64,000 nucleotides of DNA from Thermomonas beijingensis (GCF_020034655.1 NZ_JAIQDJ010000001.1:1116001-1180000), one strand, 5' to 3'; positions 38,697 to 47,506 are shown, counted from the stretch's first letter. Translations and numbers: made by a program. The notes: generated by a model not told the origin, from the letters alone.

Positions 38697-38725
38697 AAAA
38701 AACGCCCGGCTTGCGGCCGGGCGTT
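38697..38725 (-). terminator. Intrinsic terminator for the Gln/Arg-rich protein gene
   Basis: On the minus strand a 9-bp stem ACGCCCGGC/GCCGGGCGT (38724-38716 with 38710-38702) is followed by six T. It lies just downstream of the 38747-40132 gene. Confidence 0.85.
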
Positions 38726-38746
38726 GCAGGGTAAGCAGGGGATGTC

Positions 38747-40132
38747 TCAGTGGATGCTGAAGGCCAGGATCATGCCGAGGATGGCGGGCAGGATCATTGA
38801 CTCGCCATTGCGATAGCTGCCGTATTGGTAGCGTCCGTAATAACCATCCCGATAGCCGCGTTCAAAGCCTTGGCGAAAGTAGTAGCGGTAGTCGTTGTAG
38901 CTCACGTACTGACCATAGTAGCCATAGCTGCCATCGATATAGCTGTAGTTGTTGCTGTAGTCGAAGCGCCAGCGGTCGGCACGGTCGGCTTGCCCTGCGT
39001 ACCAGCCTTCCCGGTAGCCATCGCGAATGGCTTGCTCCAACATCTGCGCGCCATAACTATTGGTGCTATACCAGCTGCCGCCGTAGCTGTAGCGATAGTT
39101 GTACGGCGTGTAATAGAACGGGTCGTTGTAATAGTTGTAGCGGCGTGCGTTCCAGCGTGCTTGCTCGGCTTGCCAACGGCGCCAGTAGTCTTGCTGGTAG
39201 CGGTATTGGGCATTGCGGCGGCTGCGTTCCAATTCGCGATTATGGCGGTCGTAGTCACTGCGTCGACGATATTCGTCGCGCTGCCATTGCGCTTGCTGGC
39301 GGCGTTGTTCTTCAATCCGGCGTTGCTGCTCGTTGTCGGGGATGCGGTCGTGGCGGTTGTCGCGATCATTGCGATCATTACGATCATTGCCGCGATTGCC
39401 CTGCCAATCGGGGCGATTATCCTGCCCATTGCCGGGGCGATTGCCGGGGCGATTGCCGGGGCGGCGATTTTCCTGGTCTTCGCGATTCATCGCCTGCTGC
39501 ATTACCCACGCCGGGTTGCTGCGGGGCTCGTTTGCGTGTTGCTCGGCAGTGCGGCGCTGCTGGTCTTGAATACGCCGGTCTTGGTCTCGTTGCGCTTGCT
39601 CCCGCTGATCTTGTTGAACGCGTTGCTCCTGGGCACGCTGATCGGCAAACCGCTGCTGGGCGTCCATGCGGCGCTGTTCCACGCGCTGCTGGTCTTGTGC
39701 ACGTGCTTCATCGCGCTGTTGCTGCTGTTGCGCTTGCCATTGCTGGCGTTGTTGCTGGGCATCGCGTTGAGTTTCACGCTGGCGCTCCTGTTGCTGGCGC
39801 GCCTGCTCACCCCAGTTCTCACGGCGCTCGCTGTCGCTGCTGCGCGGAAGGTTATTGCGCGGCATTTCGACATTGCTGTCGCGGCGCGAGATCGCCGGCG
39901 GGTCGCGGCGCGCTTCATTGTCGTTGTTGCGTGCCGGTGTGGGGGCTTCGCGGCGAACTTCGTTGCGCACCTCCTCGCGCGCTGCGCGGCGTTGCTCGCG
40001 AAGTTCTCTACGGTTGTCCTGCGATTGTTCTTGATCTTGCGGATGGGCGAATGCTGGAGTCAATACAGTAAAGCCAAGCATCGCCATGAGTATGGCGGCA
40101 GACACTTTGGATAAGGCGGGTTGGCGGTTCAT
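38747..40132 (-). CDS. Exported Gln/Arg/Asp-rich, Tyr-rich-tailed protein of unknown function
   Basis: A 461-aa low-complexity protein from ATG 40132 with a signal peptide (MNRQPALSKVSAAILMAMLG ... TPAFAHPQ). Residues ~35-330 are dominated by Gln, Arg, Asp, Asn and Glu with predicted long coiled-coil character. There are short repeats: NRPGNRPGNRPGN-like and NDRNDRNDRDN near the middle. The C-terminal ~110 residues are Tyr-rich (NYYNDPFYYTPYNYRY, SYGYYGQYVSYNDY) with three GYR-type repeats (RDGYREGWYAG; GFERGYRDGYYG). It ends in a hydrophobic patch (MILPAILGMILAFSIH). No enzyme motif is visible; an envelope or surface role is a guess. High-GC antisense frames here are shadows. Confidence 0.85.
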   Translation of the reverse strand: MNRQPALSKVSAAILMAMLGFTVLTPAFAHPQDQEQSQDNRRELREQRRAAREEVRNEVRREAPTPARNNDNEARRDPPAISRRDSNVEMPRNNLPRSSDSERRENWGEQARQQQERQRETQRDAQQQRQQWQAQQQQQRDEARAQDQQRVEQRRMDAQQRFADQRAQEQRVQQDQREQAQRDQDRRIQDQQRRTAEQHANEPRSNPAWVMQQAMNREDQENRRPGNRPGNRPGNGQDNRPDWQGNRGNDRNDRNDRDNRHDRIPDNEQQRRIEEQRRQQAQWQRDEYRRRSDYDRHNRELERSRRNAQYRYQQDYWRRWQAEQARWNARRYNYYNDPFYYTPYNYRYSYGGSWYSTNSYGAQMLEQAIRDGYREGWYAGQADRADRWRFDYSNNYSYIDGSYGYYGQYVSYNDYRYYFRQGFERGYRDGYYGRYQYGSYRNGESMILPAILGMILAFSIH

Positions 40133-40347
40133 GGTCTCGTCCCCCAGGCGCGAACCATTCGCGCCGTTGCGTGCAGTAAGCGGTTTTCCGGATGAATCGT
40201 TGCTGATATTTTGCCTGCATGCAAAGACCCGCAAGCGGCCATTCATTTTTTGTGAAGCGGGGCTTCAGCCTGCGTGCATGACCTAAGGCAGTGATGAGTT
40301 GCTGCCCGTTCGTGCCAAGGTAACGGCCTTTCCATTGGAACGCCCTC

Positions 40348-42057
40348 ATGTCCCAGTTTCCATCTGTTGCAGTGCTTGCCATTGTCATGGCCGCGCTTCC
40401 TGCCGCGCATGCCCAGCAATCCGAGCTGGCCGCGATCACGCGGGCCACCGGCTTGCCGCGCGCACCGGAGCAGCTGGCCACCACGATTGCTTTGGCTGAT
40501 CTTTCGTTCAAGGTGGATCCGGCACGCCAATGGCTGGATGCCGATGCCCGTTTGCAGTTGCAACTGACCGGCAGTGTCAATGCGTTGGTGTTGGATCTGG
40601 ATCGCAATTACAGCGTGGATGTGGTGGACGTGGACGGCAAGCCCGCACGCTGGAGCAACCCGGAAGGGCGGATGACGATTGCACTGGCCAAGCCCTTGGC
40701 TGCTGGCGCGAAAGTGAGTGTCCGTATTCGTTATGCCGGTCACCCGCACGCGGCCAGCAAGGCGCCGTGGGATGGCGGCATCGTTTGGGCCAAGGCTCCC
40801 ACCGGTGAGCCGTGGGTGGGTACGGCGGTACAGGGCGAGGGCTGCGATTTGTTGTGGCCGTGCATTGACCACCCGATGGGCAAGCCGCAAGTCGTGGTGC
40901 AGCACATCAGCGTACCTGCTCCCTTGGTGGCGGCCAGCAATGGCGTGGCCGAGGGGATGCAGGAAAAGAACGGCTGGCGCACCTATCAATGGCGCGCCAA
41001 GCTGCCGGATACCTACGCCATCGCCTTGAATATCGGCCCGTACGAGTTATTGCAGGCGGACTACACATCGCGCTTTGGCAATACCATCCCGCTGCGTTTC
41101 TGGTATCTGAAAGGCAACAAGAGCAAGGCTGAGGGCTTGTTTGCGGAATTTGCGCCGATGCTGGATTTCTTCGAGGAAACCATCGGCCCATATCCGTTTG
41201 CCGATGAAAAAATGGGCGTGGTGGAAACCCCCTATCTGGGCATGGAACACCAAACCATCAACGCGTATGGCAATGACTACAAAAAGTCGGAAACCGGCTA
41301 CGACTGGCTGCTGCAACACGAATTCGCACACGAGTGGTTTGGCAATCAATTGACCAATGTGGATTGGGATGATTTCTGGTTGCACGAAGGCTTTGGCACC
41401 TACATGCAGCCGTTGTATTTGCAATGGCTGCGCGGTGACATGGAATACATGGCCGCATTGATGAAGATGCGGCAAGTACTCATGTTGCGCCATCCGGTGG
41501 TGGCCGGACACACGATGACGGAAAAAGATGTCTCCGACGCCAGCCGTGGGCCCGGCAATGATGTGTATTACAAAGGCGCATTGATGTTGCACACCTTGCG
41601 CGGATTGATTGGCGATGCCGATTTTTTGCGTGCCACGCGTGAACTGGTGTATGGCACCGACACCCCGCGCCCGGGTAATTTCAAGCCTCGGTATGCCGCA
41701 ACCCGAGACTTTGTAGCCATCGTCAATCGCATTACTGGCAAGGACTATGGCTGGTTTTTCGATGTCTATCTGCGCTCGGTGAAATTGCCGGCGCTACAGG
41801 CCAGCCGCAGCGGCAACACGTTGCAATTGCGCTGGGTGACCGAAGGCGACAAGCCTTTCCCCATGCCGGTGCAAGTGCGCGTGGGGCAACGTGTGCTGGA
41901 GGTGCCGATGACGGGCGGGCAGGGGCAAGTGGCGATGACTGGCGATGAAAGCTACACGCTGGATCCGCACTCCAAAGTGCTGCGTGATCTGCCGTATATG
42001 GCGGACTATCAAAAAGACATGGCTGAGCGCGCCAAAGTGATGGCGCGCAAACCTTGA
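40348..42057 (+). CDS. Exported M1-family aminopeptidase
   Basis: A 569-aa zinc aminopeptidase. The signal peptide is MSQFPSVAVLAIVMAALPAAHA. The catalytic motif HEFAHEW starts at residue 324 (HExxH 324-328), and the third ligand is Glu347 in WLHEGF. The exopeptidase motif GMEHQ stands in for the usual GAMEN. The N-terminal beta domain (WQ... DYTSRFGNTIPLRFWYL) is present, but the C-terminal ARM domain is absent, so it is the short form. It probably removes N-terminal residues from peptides in the periplasm. It converges on the DUF885 gene with a 15-base gap. Confidence 0.93.
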   Translation: MSQFPSVAVLAIVMAALPAAHAQQSELAAITRATGLPRAPEQLATTIALADLSFKVDPARQWLDADARLQLQLTGSVNALVLDLDRNYSVDVVDVDGKPARWSNPEGRMTIALAKPLAAGAKVSVRIRYAGHPHAASKAPWDGGIVWAKAPTGEPWVGTAVQGEGCDLLWPCIDHPMGKPQVVVQHISVPAPLVAASNGVAEGMQEKNGWRTYQWRAKLPDTYAIALNIGPYELLQADYTSRFGNTIPLRFWYLKGNKSKAEGLFAEFAPMLDFFEETIGPYPFADEKMGVVETPYLGMEHQTINAYGNDYKKSETGYDWLLQHEFAHEWFGNQLTNVDWDDFWLHEGFGTYMQPLYLQWLRGDMEYMAALMKMRQVLMLRHPVVAGHTMTEKDVSDASRGPGNDVYYKGALMLHTLRGLIGDADFLRATRELVYGTDTPRPGNFKPRYAATRDFVAIVNRITGKDYGWFFDVYLRSVKLPALQASRSGNTLQLRWVTEGDKPFPMPVQVRVGQRVLEVPMTGGQGQVAMTGDESYTLDPHSKVLRDLPYMADYQKDMAERAKVMARKP

Positions 42058-42072
42058 TGCCCTGCGGCCGAA

Positions 42073-43845
42073 TTAATTCGGCACAGCCGGCATGGCGGCT
42101 GACCACAGCTTGGCTTCGGCTTTGCCGCCCAGCATCTGCGCGCGCACCAGCGGAATCGGTGGGCCGCCAAAGCCCAGGAATGCGTCGTGGAATTGCTTCC
42201 ATGCGGTGCGTCCACCTTTGTCGCGTGTCCAGTCGTCGCGCAGTTGCATGATCATCAGCTTGCCCAGTGTGTAATTGAGGTACGCCGGATCATAGGTGCC
42301 ACGTGCCGCCTGTTGGCGGGCGTTGCCGGGGTCTTGCAGGCCTTTCTCGCGGAACATGGTTTCAGATTCGGCCATGCTCATGCCGCCGGTGTGCAGGCCA
42401 ATCGCAGAGACAAAGCGCACATCGCGCAGCAGCGCCTCGCTGAGTTGGCCGATATGTGCTTCCGGGCTGGCATCCCCCAAGCCGGCATCGAACATCATCT
42501 CCTCGGTGTAGTGCGCCCAGCCTTCGGCGAAGGCATAGCCCACAAACAGTTGGCCAAACCTCCAGTCCGAACGGTTGGAATGCAGGAATTGCAGGAAGTG
42601 GCCGGGCCAGACTTCATGCGATGAGGTAAACAGCAATACATCCTTGCCGGGTACATAGGCGTCCTGTTCGGCCTTCGTCCATTTGGGATCGGGCGGTGCG
42701 ATGTAATACACCGACGGCAAATTCTTTTCATACGGGCCGGGAATTTCGATATAGGCAAAATTCCAGCGATTGAACGGTGGTGCTTCTTCCACCTTGGCCT
42801 GCTCCGGGCCGGGGATGGTCACCAGATCCTTGTCGAGGATAAATTGCCGCAGCGTGGCCAGTTGTGCGCGTGCACCTTCCACTGCGCCGCCGCTGGGTTT
42901 GTCGGCGGCTTCTTTTGCCACGCATTGCTGCAAGGTCTTGCCTGCGGCGTACTGCTCGCAGGCGCTCTTCAGCGCCGCAAGATTACGTGCCAGATCGGCT
43001 TCGGCTGCGGCTTTGAGCTGATCCAGCGGGATGTCCACACGCTCGGTGGCATACAGCATTTTCGCGAATTTTTCGGCACCCAGTGCAAAGTTTTGCGTGG
43101 CTTGCGGGCGCTGCGCCTTCAGCCAGTCGGCCATGGCTTGGGTGGCTTTGATTGCAGCCGCGTTGCTGGCTGTCAGTCGCGTCTGCAAGGTGCTGTCTTT
43201 CACTTCGGCAAAGATCGATGGCACATCGCTGGCGAAGAAGCTGGCATAGCCGGCAAACGCATCCACACCCAGATCAATGTACGAGGCGGGCAGTGGCAAT
43301 TTGAAATTGGCTTTGATCTGCTCGATCGCCTTGGGCAGCGCTTCCTGATAGCGGATGAAAGCGTCCATGCGCTGCGCCAGCGGCGCGTAGGGGCGCGTCA
43401 GATACATGCTCGGCGACAGGTCGCCGGTGTAGAACGAGGGGTTGTTGTACGCAAAGCCAGAGTCCTCCAGCCAGAACAGCGCGCCGTCGATCACCGCCAG
43501 TGCGTAGTCGCGATGAAAGCGGCCCTGCGCGTCCAATTGCGCATCGGTGAACGCGGCGAAGGCAGCGCGCTGCGCGTGCAGCCAATCGGCATTGGCCTTG
43601 AGCCCGGCGGGGCTGTAGTCGGGCAGCTTGCCGTCGTATTCGTGCTTGCCGGCGTTGGCGGCAAATACAGGGTTGCGCTGGAAGTAGCCATCAATGAAGG
43701 CATTGACCGCCGTTTCCAGCGCGGTGTTCTGCCGGGCACCGGTTGCGGTTGTGGCGGTTGCGTCGGGTGCGGCGGCATGCGGCTGGCAAGCGGCCAAAGC
43801 GGCAGTGATGCAGGCAGTCAGGGTCAAGGCGTGCAGCGTTTGCAT
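42073..43845 (-). CDS. DUF885-family putative metallopeptidase lipoprotein (second copy)
   Basis: A 590-aa exported protein from ATG 43845 (MQTLHALTLTACITAALAACQP) with lipobox LAAC, so membrane-anchored. The metal motif is HEVWPGH at ~410 and the second Glu lies in AFAEGWAHYTEEMM. It is distinct in sequence from the copy at 29333-31138, so this is not a recent duplication. Its role is inferred as peptide breakdown, in a region that also encodes M1, M13, M14 and M20 peptidases. Confidence 0.92.
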   Translation of the reverse strand: MQTLHALTLTACITAALAACQPHAAAPDATATTATGARQNTALETAVNAFIDGYFQRNPVFAANAGKHEYDGKLPDYSPAGLKANADWLHAQRAAFAAFTDAQLDAQGRFHRDYALAVIDGALFWLEDSGFAYNNPSFYTGDLSPSMYLTRPYAPLAQRMDAFIRYQEALPKAIEQIKANFKLPLPASYIDLGVDAFAGYASFFASDVPSIFAEVKDSTLQTRLTASNAAAIKATQAMADWLKAQRPQATQNFALGAEKFAKMLYATERVDIPLDQLKAAAEADLARNLAALKSACEQYAAGKTLQQCVAKEAADKPSGGAVEGARAQLATLRQFILDKDLVTIPGPEQAKVEEAPPFNRWNFAYIEIPGPYEKNLPSVYYIAPPDPKWTKAEQDAYVPGKDVLLFTSSHEVWPGHFLQFLHSNRSDWRFGQLFVGYAFAEGWAHYTEEMMFDAGLGDASPEAHIGQLSEALLRDVRFVSAIGLHTGGMSMAESETMFREKGLQDPGNARQQAARGTYDPAYLNYTLGKLMIMQLRDDWTRDKGGRTAWKQFHDAFLGFGGPPIPLVRAQMLGGKAEAKLWSAAMPAVPN

Positions 43846-43913
43846 CACAAGCTCCGAAAGGTTGGAAGGGCGGTAATTCTGGCAGTACACACGGCAGTAC
43901 TTGCGGGCAGAAC

Positions 43914-44324
43914 TCAACGCGCCAGTTGCGTACGCAACTGGCGCACGCGATCTACCAGTTGTTCGGGCGCATACGGGCAGGCGTTGGCGGCCCCCCACAC
44001 CGGACGCGGCCAGGCGATATCGGTGTGGTAGCGCGCAATCACATGCACATGCAGCTGCGGCACCAAGTTGCCCAGGGCAGCCACGTTGAGTTTGTCGGGT
44101 TTGAAGAGGGCTTTGAGTGCGCGTGCAGCGGTGTCGATTTCAGCCGTCAGCTGGGTGCGCTGCGCAGGGCTGAGGTCGATGATTTCCACCGCATCGGCCA
44201 CTTTGGGAATCAAGATCAACCATGGGTGGTTGGCGTCGTCCATCAAGCGCACTTCGCACAATGCCAATTCGATGACGGGTGTGCTGTCATCAGCCAGTTG
44301 CGGATGCAGATGCCAAGCGTTCAT
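43914..44324 (-). CDS. HIT-family (histidine triad) protein
   Basis: A 136-aa HIT protein from ATG 44324 (MNAWHLHPQLADDSTPVIEL). The active-site histidines are in VPQLHVHVIARYHTD, giving the HxHxH-type triad. HIT enzymes hydrolyse nucleoside phosphoramidates or adenylates. The stop of the dienelactone hydrolase gene overlaps its start by 4 bases, so the two are cotranscribed; a functional link is not evident. Confidence 0.9.
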   Translation of the reverse strand: MNAWHLHPQLADDSTPVIELALCEVRLMDDANHPWLILIPKVADAVEIIDLSPAQRTQLTAEIDTAARALKALFKPDKLNVAALGNLVPQLHVHVIARYHTDIAWPRPVWGAANACPYAPEQLVDRVRQLRTQLAR

Positions 44325-44986
44325 CGCAGATGCTCCGTGAAGAAGGCCAGTGTACGCCTCCACGCCAGTGCCGCCGCGTCAGGTTGATAGGGAGGATCAG
44401 GGTCGCGGTTGAAGGCGTGGTCGGCATCCGCATAGACAAAGACCTGGGCCTGTGGCTGCTTCTGCCGGTGCAGGTCGATGGTGGCCGGCGGGATCGGCAC
44501 ATCCAGCGCACCAAAGTGAAACTGCAACGGCGCGGCTGCTGGCTCATCCAGAAACGGCGGATTGCGCGTGGCGTAATAGCTCACCGCCGGCAGGCCCAGC
44601 CGGGTGGCGGCCAGCAGCGCCACGGTGCCGCCCCAGGAAAAGCCCAGCACGCCGACCTTGTGTCCTTCGCGCGCCAGCAGCTGCGCGGCGGTGTCGGTGG
44701 CGTCCAGCCCGCAGTCCAGGCCAAGCTGGTTGACGATGCTTCGCCCGCGGTCAGCGCCGGCCTGATCGGTTGGCAGCACCAGGCCGGGTTCGATCAGGTC
44801 GAAATACGCCGGTGCCAGCGCAACAAACCCGGCTTGTGCCAGCCGCTCACACACATGTTGGTAGTGCGGCAACAGGCCGAAAATCTCGTGCGCCACCACC
44901 ACCGCCCCACGCGGTGCGTCATCGGGCTTGGCCAGCCATGCCTGCACGGCACCGCAGGGGGTATAGAGGGTTTGCCAATCGCCCAT
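44321..44986 (-). CDS. Dienelactone hydrolase-family protein with Ser nucleophile
   Basis: A 221-aa alpha/beta hydrolase. VVVAHEIFGLLPHYQHVCERLAQAG with Glu34 is the DLH signature, and DADHAFNRD holds the catalytic His. The nucleophile elbow is GFSWGG with Ser117 where classical dienelactone hydrolases have Cys (GxCxGG). A Ser suggests esterase rather than dienelactone hydrolase chemistry. It precedes the HIT gene and is divergent from rimO with a 182-base gap that holds a large hairpin. Confidence 0.9.
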   Translation of the reverse strand: MGDWQTLYTPCGAVQAWLAKPDDAPRGAVVVAHEIFGLLPHYQHVCERLAQAGFVALAPAYFDLIEPGLVLPTDQAGADRGRSIVNQLGLDCGLDATDTAAQLLAREGHKVGVLGFSWGGTVALLAATRLGLPAVSYYATRNPPFLDEPAAAPLQFHFGALDVPIPPATIDLHRQKQPQAQVFVYADADHAFNRDPDPPYQPDAAALAWRRTLAFFTEHLR

Positions 44987-45022
44987 GCGGTTCTCCAGTC
45001 ATACGGATGGTGGCGAGACCGT

Positions 45023-45067
45023 CGGGTGAATCGCGTAGCGGCATTTGAGCCGCGGAGCGATCACCCG
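45023..45067. repeat. Long imperfect palindrome between DLH-like gene and rimO
   Basis: CGGGTGAATCGC (45023-45034) pairs with GCGATCACCCG (45057-45067) with one bulged A; an inner stem GCGGC/GCCGC (45038-45042 with 45049-45053) closes on ATTTGA. The two-stem form, short length and intergenic position resemble REP/SMAG-type repeats of Xanthomonadaceae. Copy number cannot be tested in this window. Confidence 0.5.
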
Positions 45068-45168
45068 GCGGTAGGCGCCGCCGCGCAATAAAGTTGGGGG
45101 CCTCACGCCTTCGCCAGAGCATTCAGCCGCACCGCGTATAATTTCGCACCTTTTCCAGTAGTCGCGCC

Positions 45169-46500
45169 ATGTCCTTGCAGCAGCCCAAAGTCGGTTTCGT
45201 CAGCCTCGGCTGCCCCAAAGCCTTGGTGGATTCCGAGCGCATCCTCACCCAGCTCAAGGTGGAAGGCTACGACTTGGTGCAAACCTATGACGATGCCGAC
45301 GTGGTGGTGGTCAACACTTGCGGCTTCATCGACAGCGCGGTGGCCGAATCGCTGGACACCATCGGCGAGGCGCTGGCCGAAAACGGCAAGGTCATCGTCA
45401 CCGGCTGCCTGGGCAAGCGTGCCGACCTCATCCGACAGGCGCATCCTGGCGTGCTCTCCATCAGTGGCCCGCAGGATTATCAAAGTGTGATGGAAGCGGT
45501 GCACACCGCGCTGCCACCCAAGCACGACCCGTTCCTGGACTTGCTGCCCGACTACGGATTGAAGCTGACCCCGCATCACTTTGCCTATCTGAAGATCTCC
45601 GAAGGCTGCAACCACCGTTGCACGTTCTGCATCATTCCATCGATGCGCGGCGATCTGGTGTCGCGACCGGTCGACGAGGTGTTGCGCGAGGCGGAAAAGC
45701 TGGTGCGCGGCGGGGTCAAGGAATTGCTGGTGGTCTCGCAAGACACCAGCGCCTATGGCGTGGATGTGAAATACGCCCCCAAGCTGTGGCGCACGGGCAT
45801 GTACGAAACCCGGATGAAGGCGCTGTGCGAAGGCTTGTCGGAGCTGGGCGTGTGGACGCGCCTGCATTACGTCTATCCGTACCCGCACGTGGACGACGTG
45901 ATTCCGCTGATGGCCGATGGCAAACTCCTGCCGTATCTGGATATCCCGTTCCAGCACGCCAGCCCGCGCATTCTCAAACTCATGAAACGCCCCGGTGCGG
46001 TGGATAAAACGCTGGAGCGCATCCACAACTGGCGCAACATTTGCCCGGAGCTGACCCTCCGCAGCACTTTTATCGTCGGTTTTCCCGGCGAAACCGAGCA
46101 GGAATTCGAAGACCTGCTGGACTTCCTCGATGAAGCCCAACTCGACCGCGTCGGTGCGTTCGCCTATTCGCCGGTCACCGGCGCCAAAGCCAACGACCTG
46201 CCCAACCCCGTGCCCGAGGGCGTGAAGCAGGAGCGCCTTGCCCGCTTCATGCAACGGCAGGCTGACATTTCCGCCACCAAACTCGAAGCCAAAGTCGGCA
46301 GCGTGCAGACTTGCATCGTGGATGCCATCGATGGCGAACTGGCCATCGCCCGCAGCAAAGCCGACGCCCCGGAAATCGACGGCCTGGTGCAAATTCAAGA
46401 TGGCCGCGAAGCCGGCCTGCGCCCCGGCGAATTTGTGCAAGTGCGGATCATGGGCAGCGACGAACACGACCTGTATGGCGAGGTGGAGTACAACGCTTGA
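45169..46500 (+). CDS. rimO: Ribosomal protein uS12 methylthiotransferase
   Basis: RimO methylthiolates an aspartate of uS12 using radical SAM chemistry. The 443-aa protein has the UPF0004 domain ([32 protein letters not shown]), the radical-SAM cysteine triad [37 protein letters not shown] and a C-terminal TRAM domain. A TATAAT at 45137-45142 lies shortly before the start. MiaB is the close paralogue, but the uS12-type sequence, including the [12 protein letters not shown] start, fits RimO. Confidence 0.95.
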   Translation: MSLQQPKVGFVSLGCPKALVDSERILTQLKVEGYDLVQTYDDADVVVVNTCGFIDSAVAESLDTIGEALAENGKVIVTGCLGKRADLIRQAHPGVLSISGPQDYQSVMEAVHTALPPKHDPFLDLLPDYGLKLTPHHFAYLKISEGCNHRCTFCIIPSMRGDLVSRPVDEVLREAEKLVRGGVKELLVVSQDTSAYGVDVKYAPKLWRTGMYETRMKALCEGLSELGVWTRLHYVYPYPHVDDVIPLMADGKLLPYLDIPFQHASPRILKLMKRPGAVDKTLERIHNWRNICPELTLRSTFIVGFPGETEQEFEDLLDFLDEAQLDRVGAFAYSPVTGAKANDLPNPVPEGVKQERLARFMQRQADISATKLEAKVGSVQTCIVDAIDGELAIARSKADAPEIDGLVQIQDGREAGLRPGEFVQVRIMGSDEHDLYGEVEYNA

Positions 46501-46525
46501 GCGCGGGTTTGGCTTGAACGAATTG

Positions 46526-46828
46526 TTAGGCTGCCGCGAGCTTGAGCTTGCCTACACCGTGCAGGTCAACGGACTGACGTGCAAGCCAAAGATCATGTGC
46601 GTCCTGCATGGCGAGCCAACTCTCGGGGGAGCGGCCGATCGCCTTGGCGAGGCGTAGTGCCATTTCAGGCGAAATACGGCCTGTGCCGTTTAGAACACGG
46701 CTAAGCGTTGATGCAGCAACACCGAGCTTCTCGGCCAGCACACGACCGCTAATCCCGTTAGGTTCAAGGTAGATGCCAGCGATGAACTCACCGGGGTGAG
46801 GGGGATTGTGCATAGTCATTAGTGGCAT
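46526..46828 (-). CDS. higA: HigA-type antitoxin (XRE family)
   Basis: A 100-aa helix-turn-helix protein, MHNPPHPGEFIAGIYLEPNGISGRVLAEKLGVAASTLSRVLNG... (shown in part: HNPPHPGEFI, LGVAASTLSRVLNG, SPEMALRLAKAIGRSPESWL), the HigA family pattern. It binds the HigB toxin and represses the operon. It follows higB with a 10-base overlap; this toxin-first order is typical of higBA. Confidence 0.93.
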   Translation of the reverse strand: MPLMTMHNPPHPGEFIAGIYLEPNGISGRVLAEKLGVAASTLSRVLNGTGRISPEMALRLAKAIGRSPESWLAMQDAHDLWLARQSVDLHGVGKLKLAAA

Positions 46829-47097
46829 TCCTCATAATCCAGCACGTAAGCGTTGCCGTCTTGGAACTCAAAGGTGATGCGCCAGTTGCCGTTGACGGTA
46901 ATTGACCAGCGACCTCGCATTTCGCCTTTCAAGGGGTGAAGTCGAAATCCTGGGATATCCATGTCTTCAATGGCCTGAGCGGTGTCGAGAGCGGTCAACT
47001 GCAACCTGAGTCGTTTGGCATGATTAGCTTGAACGCCTGATGTGATTCCAGTCTCATACAGACGCCGCAAGCCTTTATGCCGAAAGGTCTTGATCAT
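46819..47097 (-). CDS. higB: HigB-type toxin (RelE/ParE superfamily)
   Basis: A 92-aa mRNA interferase, HigB family: MIKTFRHKGLRRLYETG, HAKRLRLQLTALDTAQAIEDMDIPGFRLHPLKG, RWSITVNGNWRITFEF and a YVLDYEECH end. It cleaves mRNA on ribosomes and is neutralised by HigA. A palindrome at 47103-47117 lies 6 bases upstream of its start and overlaps a possible -10, a likely HigA operator. Confidence 0.94.
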   Translation of the reverse strand: MIKTFRHKGLRRLYETGITSGVQANHAKRLRLQLTALDTAQAIEDMDIPGFRLHPLKGEMRGRWSITVNGNWRITFEFQDGNAYVLDYEECH

Positions 47098-47102
47098 GTA
47101 GC

Positions 47103-47117
47103 CAACGTATCACGTTG
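47103..47117. promoter_or_regulatory. Palindromic operator of higBA
   Basis: CAACGT-ATC-ACGTTG is a perfect inverted repeat (6-bp arms, 3-bp centre) 6-20 bases upstream of the higB start. On the minus strand it overlaps TACGTT, 17 bases after a TTGTTG, so binding there would block a promoter. Confidence 0.6.
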
Positions 47118-47151
47118 CGCACCATGCAACAAGCGGCTCATCTATGACATG

Positions 47152-47400
47152 TCAGGCTGCCAGCCTTAAAGGCACGAAACGGGCAGCATGTATGAAGTCG
47201 TTGTCAGCTGTGAGCAGTGAAAGATCATGTTCGATGCAGAGCTGTGCAATGACTGCGTCAATCGTGCCGATCTGCACGCCGTTGCGTCTGCATGTGTTGC
47301 GGAGCATCGCAGCTTGGATATATGTGTCGCGGCTTGGGTTTAGGAGGGGGAGCACTTGCAGGCGTTCAATGAGGCGCGTCTGATCTTTGCAGCCATTGCA
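47152..47400 (-). pseudogene. Truncated VapC-like PIN-domain toxin, C-terminal remnant
   Basis: The C-terminal ~80 residues match PIN-domain toxins: ERLQVLPLLNPSRDTYIQAA, RRNGVQIGTIDAVIAQLCIEHDLSLLTADNDFIHAARF, where the TIDAVIAQ and LLTADNDF aspartates belong to the active site. The N-terminal ~45-50 residues with the first catalytic Asp (VIDTS-type) are missing; upstream sequence in frame (to 47475) is unrelated. No vapB partner is seen. It is therefore a decayed toxin next to the intact higBA pair. The 5' limit is approximate. Confidence 0.78.
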
Positions 47401-47506
47401 ACCGGAATGAGCAACTGGCAACCGGGCGCAGGAGTTAAGCCGTGCCGCGAAGCTGCACCCCCCAAAACCGCCCACCCCCGCCCTGCGGCCGCCCGTCGGT
47501 CATTGC

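Noticed and set aside
39340-39460. Short tandem repeats that could suggest a CRISPR or satellite
   Set aside because: Repeats are 12 bases or less, without spacers, and encode NRPG and NDR repeats in the exported protein.
38825-40114. 429-codon plus-strand frame resembling a hydrophobic membrane protein
   Set aside because: It is the antisense of a Gln/Arg codon-rich gene, which reads as Leu/Ala/Val; the minus-strand gene has a signal peptide and a terminator.
42844-44031. 395-codon plus-strand frame opposite the second DUF885 gene
   Set aside because: Antisense shadow; the minus-strand lipoprotein with HEVWPGH is clearly the gene.
45103-46467. 454-codon minus-strand frame opposite rimO
   Set aside because: Shadow of rimO; rich in His, Asp and Val without any motif.
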